Made by a program: the position numbers and the translations under genes. From Tropicibacter alexandrii (GTDB lineage: Bacteria; Pseudomonadota; Alphaproteobacteria; Rhodobacterales; Rhodobacteraceae), in NCBI RefSeq assembly GCF_003667315.2, contig NZ_RCTZ02000010.1:101830-165829 (forward strand): a stretch of DNA of 64,000 nucleotides. Reading direction: 5' to 3'. The notes under the pieces were generated by a model. It did not search any database, had not been told where the DNA came from, and saw only the letters and a program-made list of their open reading frames with translations. Shown here in pieces: positions 1 through 10,116 of this stretch (position 1 is the stretch's first letter; each line of letters opens with the position of its first letter).

Positions 1-858
1 TGCCCATGGGATGACCACGATCAGCACCGCCAGCAGCATCATGGTCGAGGCGGCAAAGCCCTGCCCCAGATTCTGACCGCCGAACATGTAGTCATAGACG
101 TATTTCGCTGGCATCTCGGTGGCGATGCCGGGGCCACCGCCGGTCTGCGCCACGATCAGGTCGTAGACCTTGACGATGCCCGAGGCGACGATCACCAGCG
201 TCGTGATGAAGATCGGGCGCATCATCGGGATGATGATGAAGATATAGGTCTTCCACGCCGGGATGCCGTCGACGCGGGACGCCTTCCAGATGTCCTGATC
301 GATGCCGCGCAGGCCCGCCAGCATCAGGACCATGATCAGCCCGGTGCCCTGCCACAGCCCGGCGATCAACACGCCGTAGATGGCGATTTGCGCATTATAG
401 AGCGGGTCGAAGTCAAAGCTTTCCCAGCCCATGGCCCGGATCACGCTGGCAATCCCCAGATCGGGGTTCAGCAGCCATTGCCAGACCAGACCCGTCACGA
501 TGAAGCTGAGCGCGAACGGGTACAGGATGATGGTGCGGAACGTGTTCTCGAACCGGATCTTCTGGTCCATCAGCGCCGCAAGGATGAAGCCGATCACGAA
601 ACTGAACACCAGCATGCAGGCGCCGTAGATGAACAGGTTCTCGATCGAGACCATCCACCGTCTACTGCCCCACAGGCGTTCGTATTGATCGAGACCGACG
701 AAATTCCAGCGCGGCAGCAGGCCGGATTTGGTAAAGCTGTAGGCGACGGTCCAGATCGTGCCGCCGGTGAACACCACCAGCGCCGTCAGGATCATCGGGA
801 TCGCCGCGATCTTGGCGTTGAGATTGCGCAATAAGGTACTGGGTCGTGAAGCGGCCAT
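1..858 (-). CDS. Sugar ABC transporter permease, MalF type (3' end outside window)
   Basis: Inner-membrane permease of a carbohydrate uptake ABC transporter. The reading frame is open from the ATG at 858 to base 1 without a stop, so the carboxyl end is missing. The N-terminal tail is short and is followed by a hydrophobic segment (IPMILTALVVFTGGTIW) and several more membrane spans. The EAA-like loop that contacts the ATPase is probably in the part around 'QDIWKASRVDGIPAWKTYIFI' (bases about 230-300). It lies 74 bases downstream of the binding-protein gene on the same strand, so the two are one operon; a second permease and an ATPase are expected to the left. The substrate cannot be read from this fragment. 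Confidence 0.9.
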   Translation of the reverse strand, partial: MAASRPSTLLRNLNAKIAAIPMILTALVVFTGGTIWTVAYSFTKSGLLPRWNFVGLDQYERLWGSRRWMVSIENLFIYGACMLVFSFVIGFILAALMDQKIRFENTFRTIILYPFALSFIVTGLVWQWLLNPDLGIASVIRAMGWESFDFDPLYNAQIAIYGVLIAGLWQGTGLIMVLMLAGLRGIDQDIWKASRVDGIPAWKTYIFIIIPMMRPIFITTLVIVASGIVKVYDLIVAQTGGGPGIATEMPAKYVYDYMFGGQNLGQGFAASTMMLLAVLIVVIPWA

Positions 859-932
859 GAGCGCCTCCCGGCTGGGTCGATGAAGGATGTCGGGAAAAAG
901 GGGCGAGCGACCTGCGCCCGCCCCGATACAGG

Positions 933-2165
933 TCAGTCAGCGTCGCCGATGATGTCGGCGAAACGCGCCTGCGCGTCTTCCGGCGTGATGCTGCTATCGG
1001 CAAAGAACTCGACGAACAGCTCTTCGATCTGGGTCCGGGTGTCGGACGAGATCAGCTGGTTCACATCCGGCAGCGAGTCGCCGGAGGCGAGGATTTCGAG
1101 GCCCTTCTTCATGCAGTCATTGGCCGCGTCCAGATCGACATCGCCGCGCACCGGCAGCGAGCCCTTCTTGAGGTTGAAGGCCACCTGCACCTCCGGGGTC
1201 AGCAGCAACTGCGCCAGTTCCCCCTGCGCCTCGGTGGCCTCGTCGTCGCTGAGCACCGGGAAGTAGAAGGCGTCGCCGCCTGCCTGAAGCGTCTGGTTCA
1301 CGCCCAGACCCGGCAAGCAGGTGTAATCCTCACCGGCGGTCATGCCCGCGACCTGGAATTCGCCCTGCGCCCAGTCGCCCATAATCTGGCCACCGGCCTG
1401 ACCGGTGATGACCATGTTGGTCGCTTGGTTCCAGTCCTGCACGTTCGAATCGGCGCTCATGGCACGGGCATCGGCCGCCGCCTTGAAGATGCGCGCCACC
1501 TCGGGGCCAGCGGCCACCTCGGCATCCTTGTCCTGATAGACGGAGAGGTAGATTTCCTTGGGCAGCAGCGAGATGATCATCACGTTGAACGCGCCGGATT
1601 GCTGCCAGCCCTGCTGACCCATGGCCATCGGCACCTTGCCCGCCTCTTCCAGCTTCGGCGCGGCGGCGACGAATTCGTCCCAGTTGGTCGGCACGGGGAT
1701 GCCCGCATCCTCATAAGCCTTGTGGCTCAGCCACAGCCATTGCCACGAATGGATGTTCAGCGGCGCGCAGTAGACCTTGCCATCGACGGTGCAGGCATCC
1801 AGCAGCGACGGCGGGTTGATGACCTCGCGCCAGTTGTTCGCCTCGGCAATGTCGGTCAGGTCGCGCATCAGGCCCGCCTCGACCAGTTCCTCGGCTTGCC
1901 GTCCGTGGTTGAACTGGGTGGCCGCCATCGGGTCGCCGCCGGTGATGCGGGAAATCATGATCGGGCGCGCCGTGCCGCCGGACCCGGCAATCGCACCGTC
2001 GACCCAGTTGTGTTCGGTCTTTTCATTGAGCGCCTTGGCCAGTTCGGCCACCGCCGCCGCCTCGCCACCCGATGTCCACCAATGGGTGACTTCCAGATCG
2101 GCGGCATAGGCGCCACCCGCCAGAGTCAGTGCTGTCGTTGCCGACAAGATCGTCAGTTTTTTCAT
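933..2165 (-). CDS. Sugar ABC transporter substrate-binding protein
   Basis: Periplasmic solute-binding protein (family 1, 410 residues) that delivers a sugar to the adjacent permease. A Sec signal peptide of about 21 residues ends in GGAYA, giving a mature protein that begins ADLEVTHWW. Motifs such as HWWTSGGEAAAV, VDGAIAGSGG and IMGDWAQGEF resemble the glucose/mannose-type binding proteins of proteobacteria (GtsA-like), so glucose, mannose or a glucoside are reasonable substrates, but this is inference. It is the first gene of the leftward operon and is divergent from a LacI regulator; two operator-like sites lie in the shared upstream region. The putative SD is GGAGG just before the ATG. 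Confidence 0.92.
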   Translation of the reverse strand: MKKLTILSATTALTLAGGAYAADLEVTHWWTSGGEAAAVAELAKALNEKTEHNWVDGAIAGSGGTARPIMISRITGGDPMAATQFNHGRQAEELVEAGLMRDLTDIAEANNWREVINPPSLLDACTVDGKVYCAPLNIHSWQWLWLSHKAYEDAGIPVPTNWDEFVAAAPKLEEAGKVPMAMGQQGWQQSGAFNVMIISLLPKEIYLSVYQDKDAEVAAGPEVARIFKAAADARAMSADSNVQDWNQATNMVITGQAGGQIMGDWAQGEFQVAGMTAGEDYTCLPGLGVNQTLQAGGDAFYFPVLSDDEATEAQGELAQLLLTPEVQVAFNLKKGSLPVRGDVDLDAANDCMKKGLEILASGDSLPDVNQLISSDTRTQIEELFVEFFADSSITPEDAQARFADIIGDAD

Positions 2166-2223
2166 GTTATCCTCCCTGAGGCGCCCTCCCGGCGCATCCT
2201 CGTTTCACCAGCGTGCAGCAAGA

Positions 2224-2273
2224 TGAAAACGTTTACAACATATCAATGCACTGGACGTTTGTAAACGTTTTCA
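2224..2273. promoter_or_regulatory. Pair of inverted LacI-family operators
   Basis: TGAAAACGTTTACA (2224-2237) and its exact reverse complement TGTAAACGTTTTCA (2260-2273) sit between the divergent transporter and regulator genes. Each contains the AAACGTTT palindrome with a central CG that is typical of LacI-family operators. The two centres are 36 bp apart, so a tetramer could loop or bind both. The sites are 50-110 bp upstream of both start codons, a position suited to control of both directions. Confidence 0.8.
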
Positions 2274-2335
2274 TTACCTTTTCACGAGCCTTCGTCCCGG
2301 ACTTCCCCGGCGCAGGCCCAAAGGACTTGCACATC

Positions 2336-3385
2336 ATGGCGCGGAAACCGGCGAAGATTCAGGACGTTGCGAAGGCTGCAGGCGTATCGACCGCAACGGT
2401 CAGCCGCGCCCTGTCGCACCCGGATCTTCTGGCGGACAAGACCCGCGTCGCGGTGATGGAGGCGATTCGCGAAACCGGCTACCGGGTCAATCACGCCGCC
2501 CGCACCCTGCGCACCCGCCGCGCGGGCGCGGTGCTGGTGCTGACCCCGAATCTGGGCAACCCGTTCTTCTCGCAGATCCTCGCCGGGATCAGCGCCACCT
2601 TTGCCGAGACCGAATACAGCGTGCTGATCGCCGACAGCCGTGACTATTCCGACATCACCCGCACCGCGCTGGACTATTTCGCCGATACGCGCATCGACGG
2701 GATCATCTCGCTCGATGGCGGGCTGTCGCCTGCGCAACTGGCGGCGCTGGAAGGCAGCGACTATGCCGACCGCATCATCTTTGCCTGCGAATGGGTGCAG
2801 GGGATGCACCTGCCCTCGGTGCGCAGCGACAACCCGCAGGGCGCGCGGCTGGCGGTGCAGCACCTCTATGACCTCGGCCACCGCGACATTGCCCATGTGA
2901 CCGGCCCCGAGGGCAACGTCCTGACCGCCGTCCGCCGCGAAGGCATGCTGGCCGAGCGCAACCGCCTGCACCTGCCCGTGCGCGAGGAATGGATCATTCG
3001 CGGCGATTTCAGCCTGCAATCGGGGCAAGAGGCGGCGCGGCGCATCCTCGCCATGCAGCACCGCCCGACGGCGGTGTTTTGTGCCTCCGACATGGTGGCA
3101 ATCGGGCTGATCTCGACGCTCAGCCAAGGCGGGCTGCGGGTGCCCGAGGATATCTCGGTGATAGGCTTCGACGATATCGAGATGGCCGAGCACACCCTGC
3201 CGCCGCTGACCACGATCCGGCAGGATCGGCAGGCGCTTGGCAGCCGCGCCGCTCGCCGCCTGCTGCACCAGATCGAAGAGGAGGGCGACGCCCCTGCGGA
3301 CAGCATCGAAGTGATCGGTGTCGAACTGGTCGTCCGCGCCAGCACCGCCCGCCCCGTCACGGCCCCCTCCGGGGTTCAGGCCTGA
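2336..3385 (+). CDS. LacI-family transcriptional regulator of the sugar transporter
   Basis: Sugar-responsive repressor of 349 residues. The N-terminal helix-turn-helix (IQDVAKAAGVSTATVSRALS, residues about 7-26) and hinge are followed by a periplasmic-binding-protein-like sensor domain with the family ending VIGFDDIEMAEHTLPPLTTIRQ. The ATG at 2336 was chosen because the protein then begins MARKPAKIQDVAK, directly at the DNA-binding domain; a start at 2213 would run through the operators. It is divergent from the transporter operon and presumably represses it and itself through the operator pair at 2224-2273. The next gene overlaps its stop codon by one base. Confidence 0.93.
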   Translation: MARKPAKIQDVAKAAGVSTATVSRALSHPDLLADKTRVAVMEAIRETGYRVNHAARTLRTRRAGAVLVLTPNLGNPFFSQILAGISATFAETEYSVLIADSRDYSDITRTALDYFADTRIDGIISLDGGLSPAQLAALEGSDYADRIIFACEWVQGMHLPSVRSDNPQGARLAVQHLYDLGHRDIAHVTGPEGNVLTAVRREGMLAERNRLHLPVREEWIIRGDFSLQSGQEAARRILAMQHRPTAVFCASDMVAIGLISTLSQGGLRVPEDISVIGFDDIEMAEHTLPPLTTIRQDRQALGSRAARRLLHQIEEEGDAPADSIEVIGVELVVRASTARPVTAPSGVQA

Positions 3386-4362
3386 TGGCCCGCAACCGCT
3401 ATTATTCCGGGCCGGTCAGCGATCATTTCGACGGTATCCGGTTCCACAACCTGCATGGCCACCGCACGGACCGCTCGCTGGGGGATCTCTGGCGCTGGCA
3501 CCGCTCGGGGAACCGCGCTGCGTGGCCGGAAAACGTGCCCGTCACCCCCGCCAAGCCGCCAGAGCGGTCCGAGGCCGCGCGCATCACCATGGTCGGTCAT
3601 GCCTCGATGCTGATTCAGGTGGCCGGGCTGAACATCCTCACCGATCCGGTCTGGTCCGAACGCGCCAGCCCCGTCGCCTTTGCCGGGCCGCGCCGCGTCA
3701 CCGCGCCGGGCATCGCCTTCGACGACCTGCCGCCCATCGACGCGGTGCTGCTGACGCACAACCACTACGACCATCTCGATCTGGCAACCCTGCGACGCCT
3801 GCACGCGCGCCACGCGCCGCGCTTCATCATGCCGTTGGGCACCGACGCCACGGTGCGCCGCGCCGGGCGCGACCTGCGGATGACCGTCGCCGACTGGCGC
3901 GAGGCGGTCCGTCTTGGGCCCGCCACCATCACCCTGACCCCGTCGCATCACTGGTCCTCGCGCGGGTTGCGCGACCGGCGCATGGCGCTGTGGACCGGGT
4001 ACTGGATCGCCACCGACCACACCCAGATCTGGTTCGCGGGCGATACCGGTTATGGCGATGGCACGCTGTTTCGCGACCTGCGCGCCGATCTTGGTGCCCC
4101 CGACATCGCCCTGATCCCGATCGGTGCCTATGAACCGCGCTGGTTCATGGCCCCGCAGCACGTCGCCCCCGAGCAGTCGGTCCAGATCTTCGGCGATATC
4201 GGCGCCCGGCAGGCGCTCGGGTTTCACTGGGGCACGTTCCAGCTGACGGATGAGCCGCGCGACGCCCCGGTCGAGCTGTTGCAGCAGGCCCTCGCACAGG
4301 CCGGAATCGACCCGACGCGCTTCGTCGCGCTGCATCCGGGTCAGACGCATGTCGGCGATTGA
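3385..4362 (+). CDS. NAPE-PLD-like metallo-beta-lactamase-fold hydrolase
   Basis: Zinc-dependent hydrolase of 325 residues in the COG2220 / N-acylphosphatidylethanolamine phospholipase D group. Seen directly: the metal motif HNHYDH at residues 125-130, the second ligand block WFAGDTGYGDG, and the family signature PIGAYEPRWFM followed by a conserved histidine and FHWGTF. No signal peptide or membrane span is evident. The start codon overlaps the TGA of the lacI-type gene (TGATG), so translation is coupled to the regulator. The substrate is unknown; family members hydrolyse phosphodiester or lactone bonds. A role linked to the sugar transporter is inferred only from the coupling. Confidence 0.88.
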   Translation: MARNRYYSGPVSDHFDGIRFHNLHGHRTDRSLGDLWRWHRSGNRAAWPENVPVTPAKPPERSEAARITMVGHASMLIQVAGLNILTDPVWSERASPVAFAGPRRVTAPGIAFDDLPPIDAVLLTHNHYDHLDLATLRRLHARHAPRFIMPLGTDATVRRAGRDLRMTVADWREAVRLGPATITLTPSHHWSSRGLRDRRMALWTGYWIATDHTQIWFAGDTGYGDGTLFRDLRADLGAPDIALIPIGAYEPRWFMAPQHVAPEQSVQIFGDIGARQALGFHWGTFQLTDEPRDAPVELLQQALAQAGIDPTRFVALHPGQTHVGD

Positions 4363-4384
4363 GTGCGGCAATTTCAGGAGAAAG

Positions 4385-4459
4385 TGGCAGCCCGTAGGGG
4401 AATCGAACCCCTCTTTCCAGGTTGAAAACCTGGCGTCCTAACCGATAGACGAACGGGCC
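4385..4459 (-). tRNA. tRNA-Glu (UUC)
   Basis: Reads GGCCCGTTCGTC from 4459, with an anticodon loop TTTTCAA containing TTC, a T-arm GGTTCGATTCC and an encoded 3' CCA. The acceptor arm pairs GGCCCGU with ACGGGCU. First of two identical copies counted from the left; it is transcribed second. Confidence 0.96.
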
Positions 4460-4485
4460 ACGTGGTCCTCAGACCGTGCCCGGCA

Positions 4486-4560
4486 TGGCAGCCCGTAGGG
4501 GAATCGAACCCCTCTTTCCAGGTTGAAAACCTGGCGTCCTAACCGATAGACGAACGGGCC
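4486..4560 (-). tRNA. tRNA-Glu (UUC), second identical copy
   Basis: Same 75-base sequence as the copy at 4385-4459, including the TTC anticodon and encoded CCA, separated from it by 26 bases. Both copies are probably cut from one precursor transcribed leftward. Confidence 0.96.
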
Positions 4561-4616
4561 AGCGCCGTGGCGTGAGGCGGTTTCTATGCAAACGCTCGCT
4601 TGCGTGCAAGCAAATT

Positions 4617-4639
4617 CTTGGCGTTTGCCAAGTTTTTTT
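4617..4639 (+). terminator. Terminator-like hairpin with no obvious upstream gene
   Basis: CTTGGC-GTTT-GCCAAG (4617-4632) followed by seven T (4633-4639) is a well-formed Rho-independent terminator on the plus strand. The nearest plus-strand gene ends 255 bases upstream at 4362 with two minus-strand tRNA genes between. It may end readthrough from the hydrolase gene across the antisense of the tRNAs, or end an unannotated short RNA. Confidence 0.6.
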
Positions 4640-4679
4640 CCAGCCCGTCCCGCGCCCATTACGCTCCGGAATATACGAC

Positions 4680-4692
4680 TTTAAACAAGGCG

Positions 4693-4704
<12 letters not shown>
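4680..4704 (-). terminator. Probable recJ terminator overlapping the stop codon
   Basis: On the minus strand GGCGTT-CGCT-AACGCC (4704-4689) is followed by TTGTTTAAAG. The stop codon TAA of recJ (4695-4693) spans the loop and the 3' arm, so the hairpin is made partly of coding sequence. Confidence 0.5.
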
Positions 4705-6447
<1,743 letters not shown>

Positions 6448-6559
6448 AGGACCCCCGGCTTCTTTTCTTCACAAATACCCGTTTTTTTTCGCGCACCTTT
6501 GGTGCGACGGGGAAGGCGCGCCAGCGCCGGGGGGCAAAGCCCCCCTCCCCCGCCCGACA

Positions 6560-7519
6560 TCAATGCGGATTGCGATAGACCATGCGCCGCACCGAACCCG
6601 TCCGCGAGCGCATCAGCAGCGTCTGGGTCTCGACCCAGCCCGGCTCGCGCTTCAGACCCGGCAGCAACGACCCGCCGGTCACGCCCGTCGCGGCAAAGAT
6701 CACATCCGCCGTGACCATCTCGTCGCGGCTGTAGACCTTGTCCAGATCGGTGATCCCGGCCTTGGCCGCGCGTCCGCGTTCGTCATCGTTGCGGAACATC
6801 AACCGGCCATAGATCTGTCCGCCCATACATTTCAGCGCCGCTGCCGCCAGCACGCCCTCGGGCGCACCACCCGAGCCCATATACATGTCGATCCCGGTGA
6901 TATGCGGTTCGGCGCAATGCATGACACCGGCCACGTCGCCATCGGTGATCAGGCGAATGCCCGCCCCGGTGCTGCGCACCTCGGCGATCATTTCCTCGTG
7001 GCGGGGGCGTTCGAGGATGCAGACCGTGATGTCGCGCGCCTCACAGCCTTTGGCCGCCGCCAGAGCCGCCACGCGCTCGGCGGGCGACATGTCCAGCGTC
7101 ACCACACCCTCGGCAAAGCCCGGCCCCACGGCCAGCTTGTCCATATAGACATCCGGCGCGTGCAACATAGAGCCGCGCGGCCCCATGGCGATCACCGTCA
7201 ACGCGTTCGGCATGTCCTTGGCGGTCAGCGTGGTGCCTTCCAGCGGGTCCAGCGCGATGTCCACACCTGGCCCACCCGAGCCCACCTCTTCGCCGATATA
7301 CAGCATCGGCGCCTCGTCGCGCTCGCCCTCGCCGATCACCACGACGCCGGAAATCTCCAGCTTGTTCAGTTCGTTGCGCATGGCGTTGACGGCGGCCTGA
7401 TCGGCCTGCTTTTCGTCGCCACGGCCGATCCAGTCGGCGCTGGCGATGGCCGCCTGCTCGGCCACGCGGGCCAGCCCCAGCGAAAGCATCCGGTCATTGA
7501 AATCCTTGGGCGTCGACAT
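6560..7519 (-). CDS. glpX: Class II fructose-1,6-bisphosphatase GlpX
   Basis: Hydrolyses fructose-1,6-bisphosphate to fructose-6-phosphate for gluconeogenesis (some members also act on sedoheptulose bisphosphate). The 319-residue protein carries the class II signatures GEGERDEAPML (residues 63-73) and DPLEGT (91-96), which bind metal and phosphate. It lies between hom and recJ on the same strand, 155 bases after hom; hom-glpX-recJ is a common order in Rhodobacterales. A gene product of this type fits growth on glycerol, although the glycerol locus is 43 kb away. Confidence 0.96.
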   Translation of the reverse strand: MSTPKDFNDRMLSLGLARVAEQAAIASADWIGRGDEKQADQAAVNAMRNELNKLEISGVVVIGEGERDEAPMLYIGEEVGSGGPGVDIALDPLEGTTLTAKDMPNALTVIAMGPRGSMLHAPDVYMDKLAVGPGFAEGVVTLDMSPAERVAALAAAKGCEARDITVCILERPRHEEMIAEVRSTGAGIRLITDGDVAGVMHCAEPHITGIDMYMGSGGAPEGVLAAAALKCMGGQIYGRLMFRNDDERGRAAKAGITDLDKVYSRDEMVTADVIFAATGVTGGSLLPGLKREPGWVETQTLLMRSRTGSVRRMVYRNPH

Positions 7520-7674
7520 GGGTCTTCCTTTTCAAATGCAGCTTGCCATGGCTCTAGCGCAGGCGCTTGACCGGGGGCAAGGCTGCTAGCGCAACCGCCG
7601 TTGCCAACCCCGCCCAGCGCGGCTTTTCGCCAACAAGTCGTGCTGCGGGGCGGTGCCCCGTACGCATCTCCGGC

Positions 7675-8961
7675 TCAGACGTTCTCGATCCGCAGCGCCA
7701 CCGGCTCCGTCACCATGACACCGGTCGCCGTCATCGCCTCCAACGCCGCCTCCAGCGCGGCGCGCGTCGTCTTGTGGGTCACGATCAGCACCGGCGCCGC
7801 ATCCGCCACGTGGTCATACTGGCGCATCCGGTTGATCGATACACCCGAATCCCCCAGCGCCGTGGCGATCTTTGCCAGCGCGCCCGGTTTGTCGATCAGT
7901 GCCATGCGCAGGTAATAGGGCGCTGGCGTGGCAGAGCGGGCCGGCACGCAGGTCTTCAAGGACGACGCCGCCTGCCCAAAGGTCGACACCCGCAGGCCGC
8001 GCGCGACGTCCATCACATCGCCCATCACGGCGCTTGCCGTCGGGCCCTCGCCCGCACCGGCGCCGCGCATCACGATCTGGCCGACCTGATCGCCCTCGAT
8101 CACCACCATGTTGGTGCCGCCCACCAGCTGGCCCAGCGGCGAGGCCGCCGGGACAAGGCAGGGCGTCATGGTCTGTTCCAGACCCCGCCCGGTCATGCGG
8201 GCGACCCCCAGCAGCTTGATCCGATAGCCCATATCGGCGGCCTGCCGGATATCATCGATGGCGACCTTGCCGATGCCTTCCAGCTCGACCGCGTCGAAAT
8301 CCACCTTGCAGCCAAAGGCGATGGCCGCGAGCAGCGACAGCTTGTGGCCCGCATCGATCCCGCCCACGTCCAGCGTCGGATCGGCCTCCAGATAGCCCAG
8401 CCCGTCGGCTTCGGCAAAGGCCTCCTCGTAGGTGAGGCCGCCATCCTCCATCCGGGTCAGGATGTAGTTGCAAGTGCCGTTCATCACGCCCATCACGCGC
8501 TGGATGTCATTGCCCGCCAGCCCCTCGGTCAGCGCCTTGATGACCGGGATGCCGCCCGCCACCGCCGCCTCGAAGCGCAGAACCGCGCCGTTTGCCTCCG
8601 CCAGTTCCGCCAGCATCTGGCCATGATGCGCCAGCATCGCCTTGTTGGCGGTGACCACATCCTTGCCCGCCTTCAAAGCGGCCTCGACGGCGGCCTTGGC
8701 CGGGCCGTCGCTGCCGCCCATCAACTCGACGAAGACATCCACGTCGTCGCGCGTGGCCAGCGCGACGGGGTCGTCCTCCCACGCGTAATGCGACAGGTTC
8801 ACGCCGCGATCCTTGTCGCGGGTGCGCGCCGATACGGCGGTGATGGTGATCTCGCGCCCCGAACGCTCGGTCAGCAGGGCCGCCTTTTGGCGGACGATCT
8901 TGACGACGCCGGCACCGACGGTCCCGAGACCGGCAATACCCAGACGCAGGGGCTGAGACAT
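7675..8961 (-). CDS. hom: Homoserine dehydrogenase
   Basis: Reduces aspartate semialdehyde to homoserine, the branch step to threonine, methionine and isoleucine. The 428-residue protein has an N-terminal NAD(P)-binding motif (GLGTVGAGVV), the substrate-binding block ADPTLDVGGIDAGHK and a C-terminal ACT domain (ALIDKPGALAKIATALGD onward) that usually senses threonine. The ATG at 8961 (MSQPLRLGIAG) was chosen over a TTG twelve bases upstream because a GGAG sits seven to ten bases before it. glpX follows on the same strand. Confidence 0.95.
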   Translation of the reverse strand: MSQPLRLGIAGLGTVGAGVVKIVRQKAALLTERSGREITITAVSARTRDKDRGVNLSHYAWEDDPVALATRDDVDVFVELMGGSDGPAKAAVEAALKAGKDVVTANKAMLAHHGQMLAELAEANGAVLRFEAAVAGGIPVIKALTEGLAGNDIQRVMGVMNGTCNYILTRMEDGGLTYEEAFAEADGLGYLEADPTLDVGGIDAGHKLSLLAAIAFGCKVDFDAVELEGIGKVAIDDIRQAADMGYRIKLLGVARMTGRGLEQTMTPCLVPAASPLGQLVGGTNMVVIEGDQVGQIVMRGAGAGEGPTASAVMGDVMDVARGLRVSTFGQAASSLKTCVPARSATPAPYYLRMALIDKPGALAKIATALGDSGVSINRMRQYDHVADAAPVLIVTHKTTRAALEAALEAMTATGVMVTEPVALRIENV

Positions 8962-9046
8962 GGGAGACTCCAACAGGCTAAAGGTTCGGCGCTCCGGTTA
9001 TCCGCCTTTGACGGATTTCGCAACGGGGGCAAAGGCCGCAGCGCGC

Positions 9047-9352
9047 CTACTGTGCCCGCAGCGCCGCCGCCTTCTGCCGCAGACGCGCCACGCGAGCCTC
9101 GAGGCCGCGCTGAGTCGTGCCCCGCATCCGTTCCAGCCGGGCGGCCCGGGCTCGCAGCGCGCCGACCCGGCCCTCGACCGTGGCGATCTCGGCCACCGTG
9201 GCGCGTGGCGCGGGCCCGTCCAGCAACTGGTCCAGCGGCACAAGCGCCGGATAGGGCGCATCCGCGACATCGGCGCGGGCCGCATCCAGTTCGGGAAACT
9301 GGGTGCAGGCGCTCAGCACCAGCAGGCAAGGCAGGATCATCACTCGTCTCAT
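9047..9352 (-). CDS. Small lipoprotein with coiled-coil tail
   Basis: Unrecognised lipoprotein of 101 residues. A type II signal peptide ends in the lipobox LSAC, giving a mature protein with a lipid-modified cysteine followed by QFPELDAARADV. The C-terminal half (residues about 60-101) is Arg/Ala/Leu-rich and helical, likely a short coiled coil. The start at 9352 (MRRVMIL) places the signal peptide at the N-terminus; an in-frame start at 9433 would overlap the palindrome at 9401-9420. It is divergent from the tetR gene and its promoter region includes that palindrome, so it may be a target of the regulator. Confidence 0.75.
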   Translation of the reverse strand: MRRVMILPCLLVLSACTQFPELDAARADVADAPYPALVPLDQLLDGPAPRATVAEIATVEGRVGALRARAARLERMRGTTQRGLEARVARLRQKAAALRAQ

Positions 9353-9400
9353 GTCTCTCTCATGCCGCACTCCGCGCCTCCGGGCAAGCGGCACGCTTAC

Positions 9401-9420
9401 ATCTGAACGCACGTTCAGAT
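9401..9420. promoter_or_regulatory. Palindromic operator for the TetR regulator
   Basis: ATCTGAACG-CA-CGTTCAGAT is a perfect inverted repeat (9-base arms, 2-base centre) placed 11 bases upstream of the tetR start and 48 bases upstream of the divergent lipoprotein gene. The TGAACG/CGTTCA half-sites resemble known TetR-family operators. Autoregulation and control of the lipoprotein are inferred from position. Confidence 0.75.
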
Positions 9421-9431
9421 ACGCTGGTGGC

Positions 9432-10019
9432 ATGGCACGTACCCAAGGAAGTCATTCCGAGATCACCGGCCCGCGCATCCGCGCGGTGGCGCTGGAGTTG
9501 TTCGCGACGCACGGCTTTGCCGCCGTTTCCATGCGCCAGATCGCGCGTGAGGTCGGCGTGCAGGCCGGGGCGCTGTACAACTACACCCCGGACAAGCAGG
9601 ACCTGTTGTTCACCTTGATGAAGGGGCATATGGACGACCTGCTGGACGCCTATGACAACCGCGCCCGGCCCGACGATATCGTGGCCCGGCTGAAAGATTT
9701 CGTGGCCTTCCACATCGCCTTCCACCTCGAACGCCCGCAGGCGGTGTTCATCTCCTACATGGAATTGCGCAACCTCACGCCCGAGAATTTCGCGGTGATC
9801 GAGGAATTGCGGCGCGGCTACGAACACCGGCTCGAAACGATCCTGTCCGAGGGCCGCGCCAGCGGCGTGTTCGACGTGCCCGACACCAAGATCGCCACCC
9901 TCGCGGTTATCGCCATGCTGACAGGCGTCACCACGTGGTACCGCCCAAAGGGCCGACTGAGCGTCGCCGAACTGCAAGAGGTCTACTGGCAGATGGTGCG
10001 CAAATCGGTCTCGGCCTGA
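9432..10019 (+). CDS. TetR/AcrR-family transcriptional regulator
   Basis: Regulator of 195 residues with an N-terminal TetR helix-turn-helix (ALELFATHGFAAVSMRQIAREVGVQAGALYNY, residues about 18-50) and a variable ligand-binding domain. The C-terminal part (LKDFVAFHIAFHLERPQAVFISYMELRNL) is similar to regulators of fatty-acid or acyl-CoA genes, but the ligand is not known. The ATG at 9432 follows the palindrome directly. It is divergent from a small lipoprotein gene; the downstream neighbours point the other way, so no operon is evident. Confidence 0.9.
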   Translation: MARTQGSHSEITGPRIRAVALELFATHGFAAVSMRQIAREVGVQAGALYNYTPDKQDLLFTLMKGHMDDLLDAYDNRARPDDIVARLKDFVAFHIAFHLERPQAVFISYMELRNLTPENFAVIEELRRGYEHRLETILSEGRASGVFDVPDTKIATLAVIAMLTGVTTWYRPKGRLSVAELQEVYWQMVRKSVSA

Positions 10020-10116
10020 CCCGCGCATACACCACGTACACAAGATGCAGGCAGAACACATCCTGTGTACGTTTCTAAGATTCGCATACCGCTGGCATGC
10101 AACATGTCGACAAAGG

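Larger units (their letters stand above)
4385..4561. repeat. Tandem direct repeat of the tRNA-Glu gene
   Basis: Bases 4385-4460 and 4486-4561 are identical over 76 bases with an offset of 101. The identity stops at the tRNA ends, so this is gene amplification maintained by selection or conversion, with unrelated spacer sequence. Confidence 0.9.

Noticed and set aside
388..834. Long plus-strand open frame across the permease gene
   Set aside because: It is antisense to a clear membrane permease and its sequence is Arg/His/Gln-rich without a domain.
6480..6560. Terminator between glpX and recJ from the eight-T run
   Set aside because: On the minus strand, where the genes lie, the run is A and sits after a hairpin; there is no U-tract terminator.
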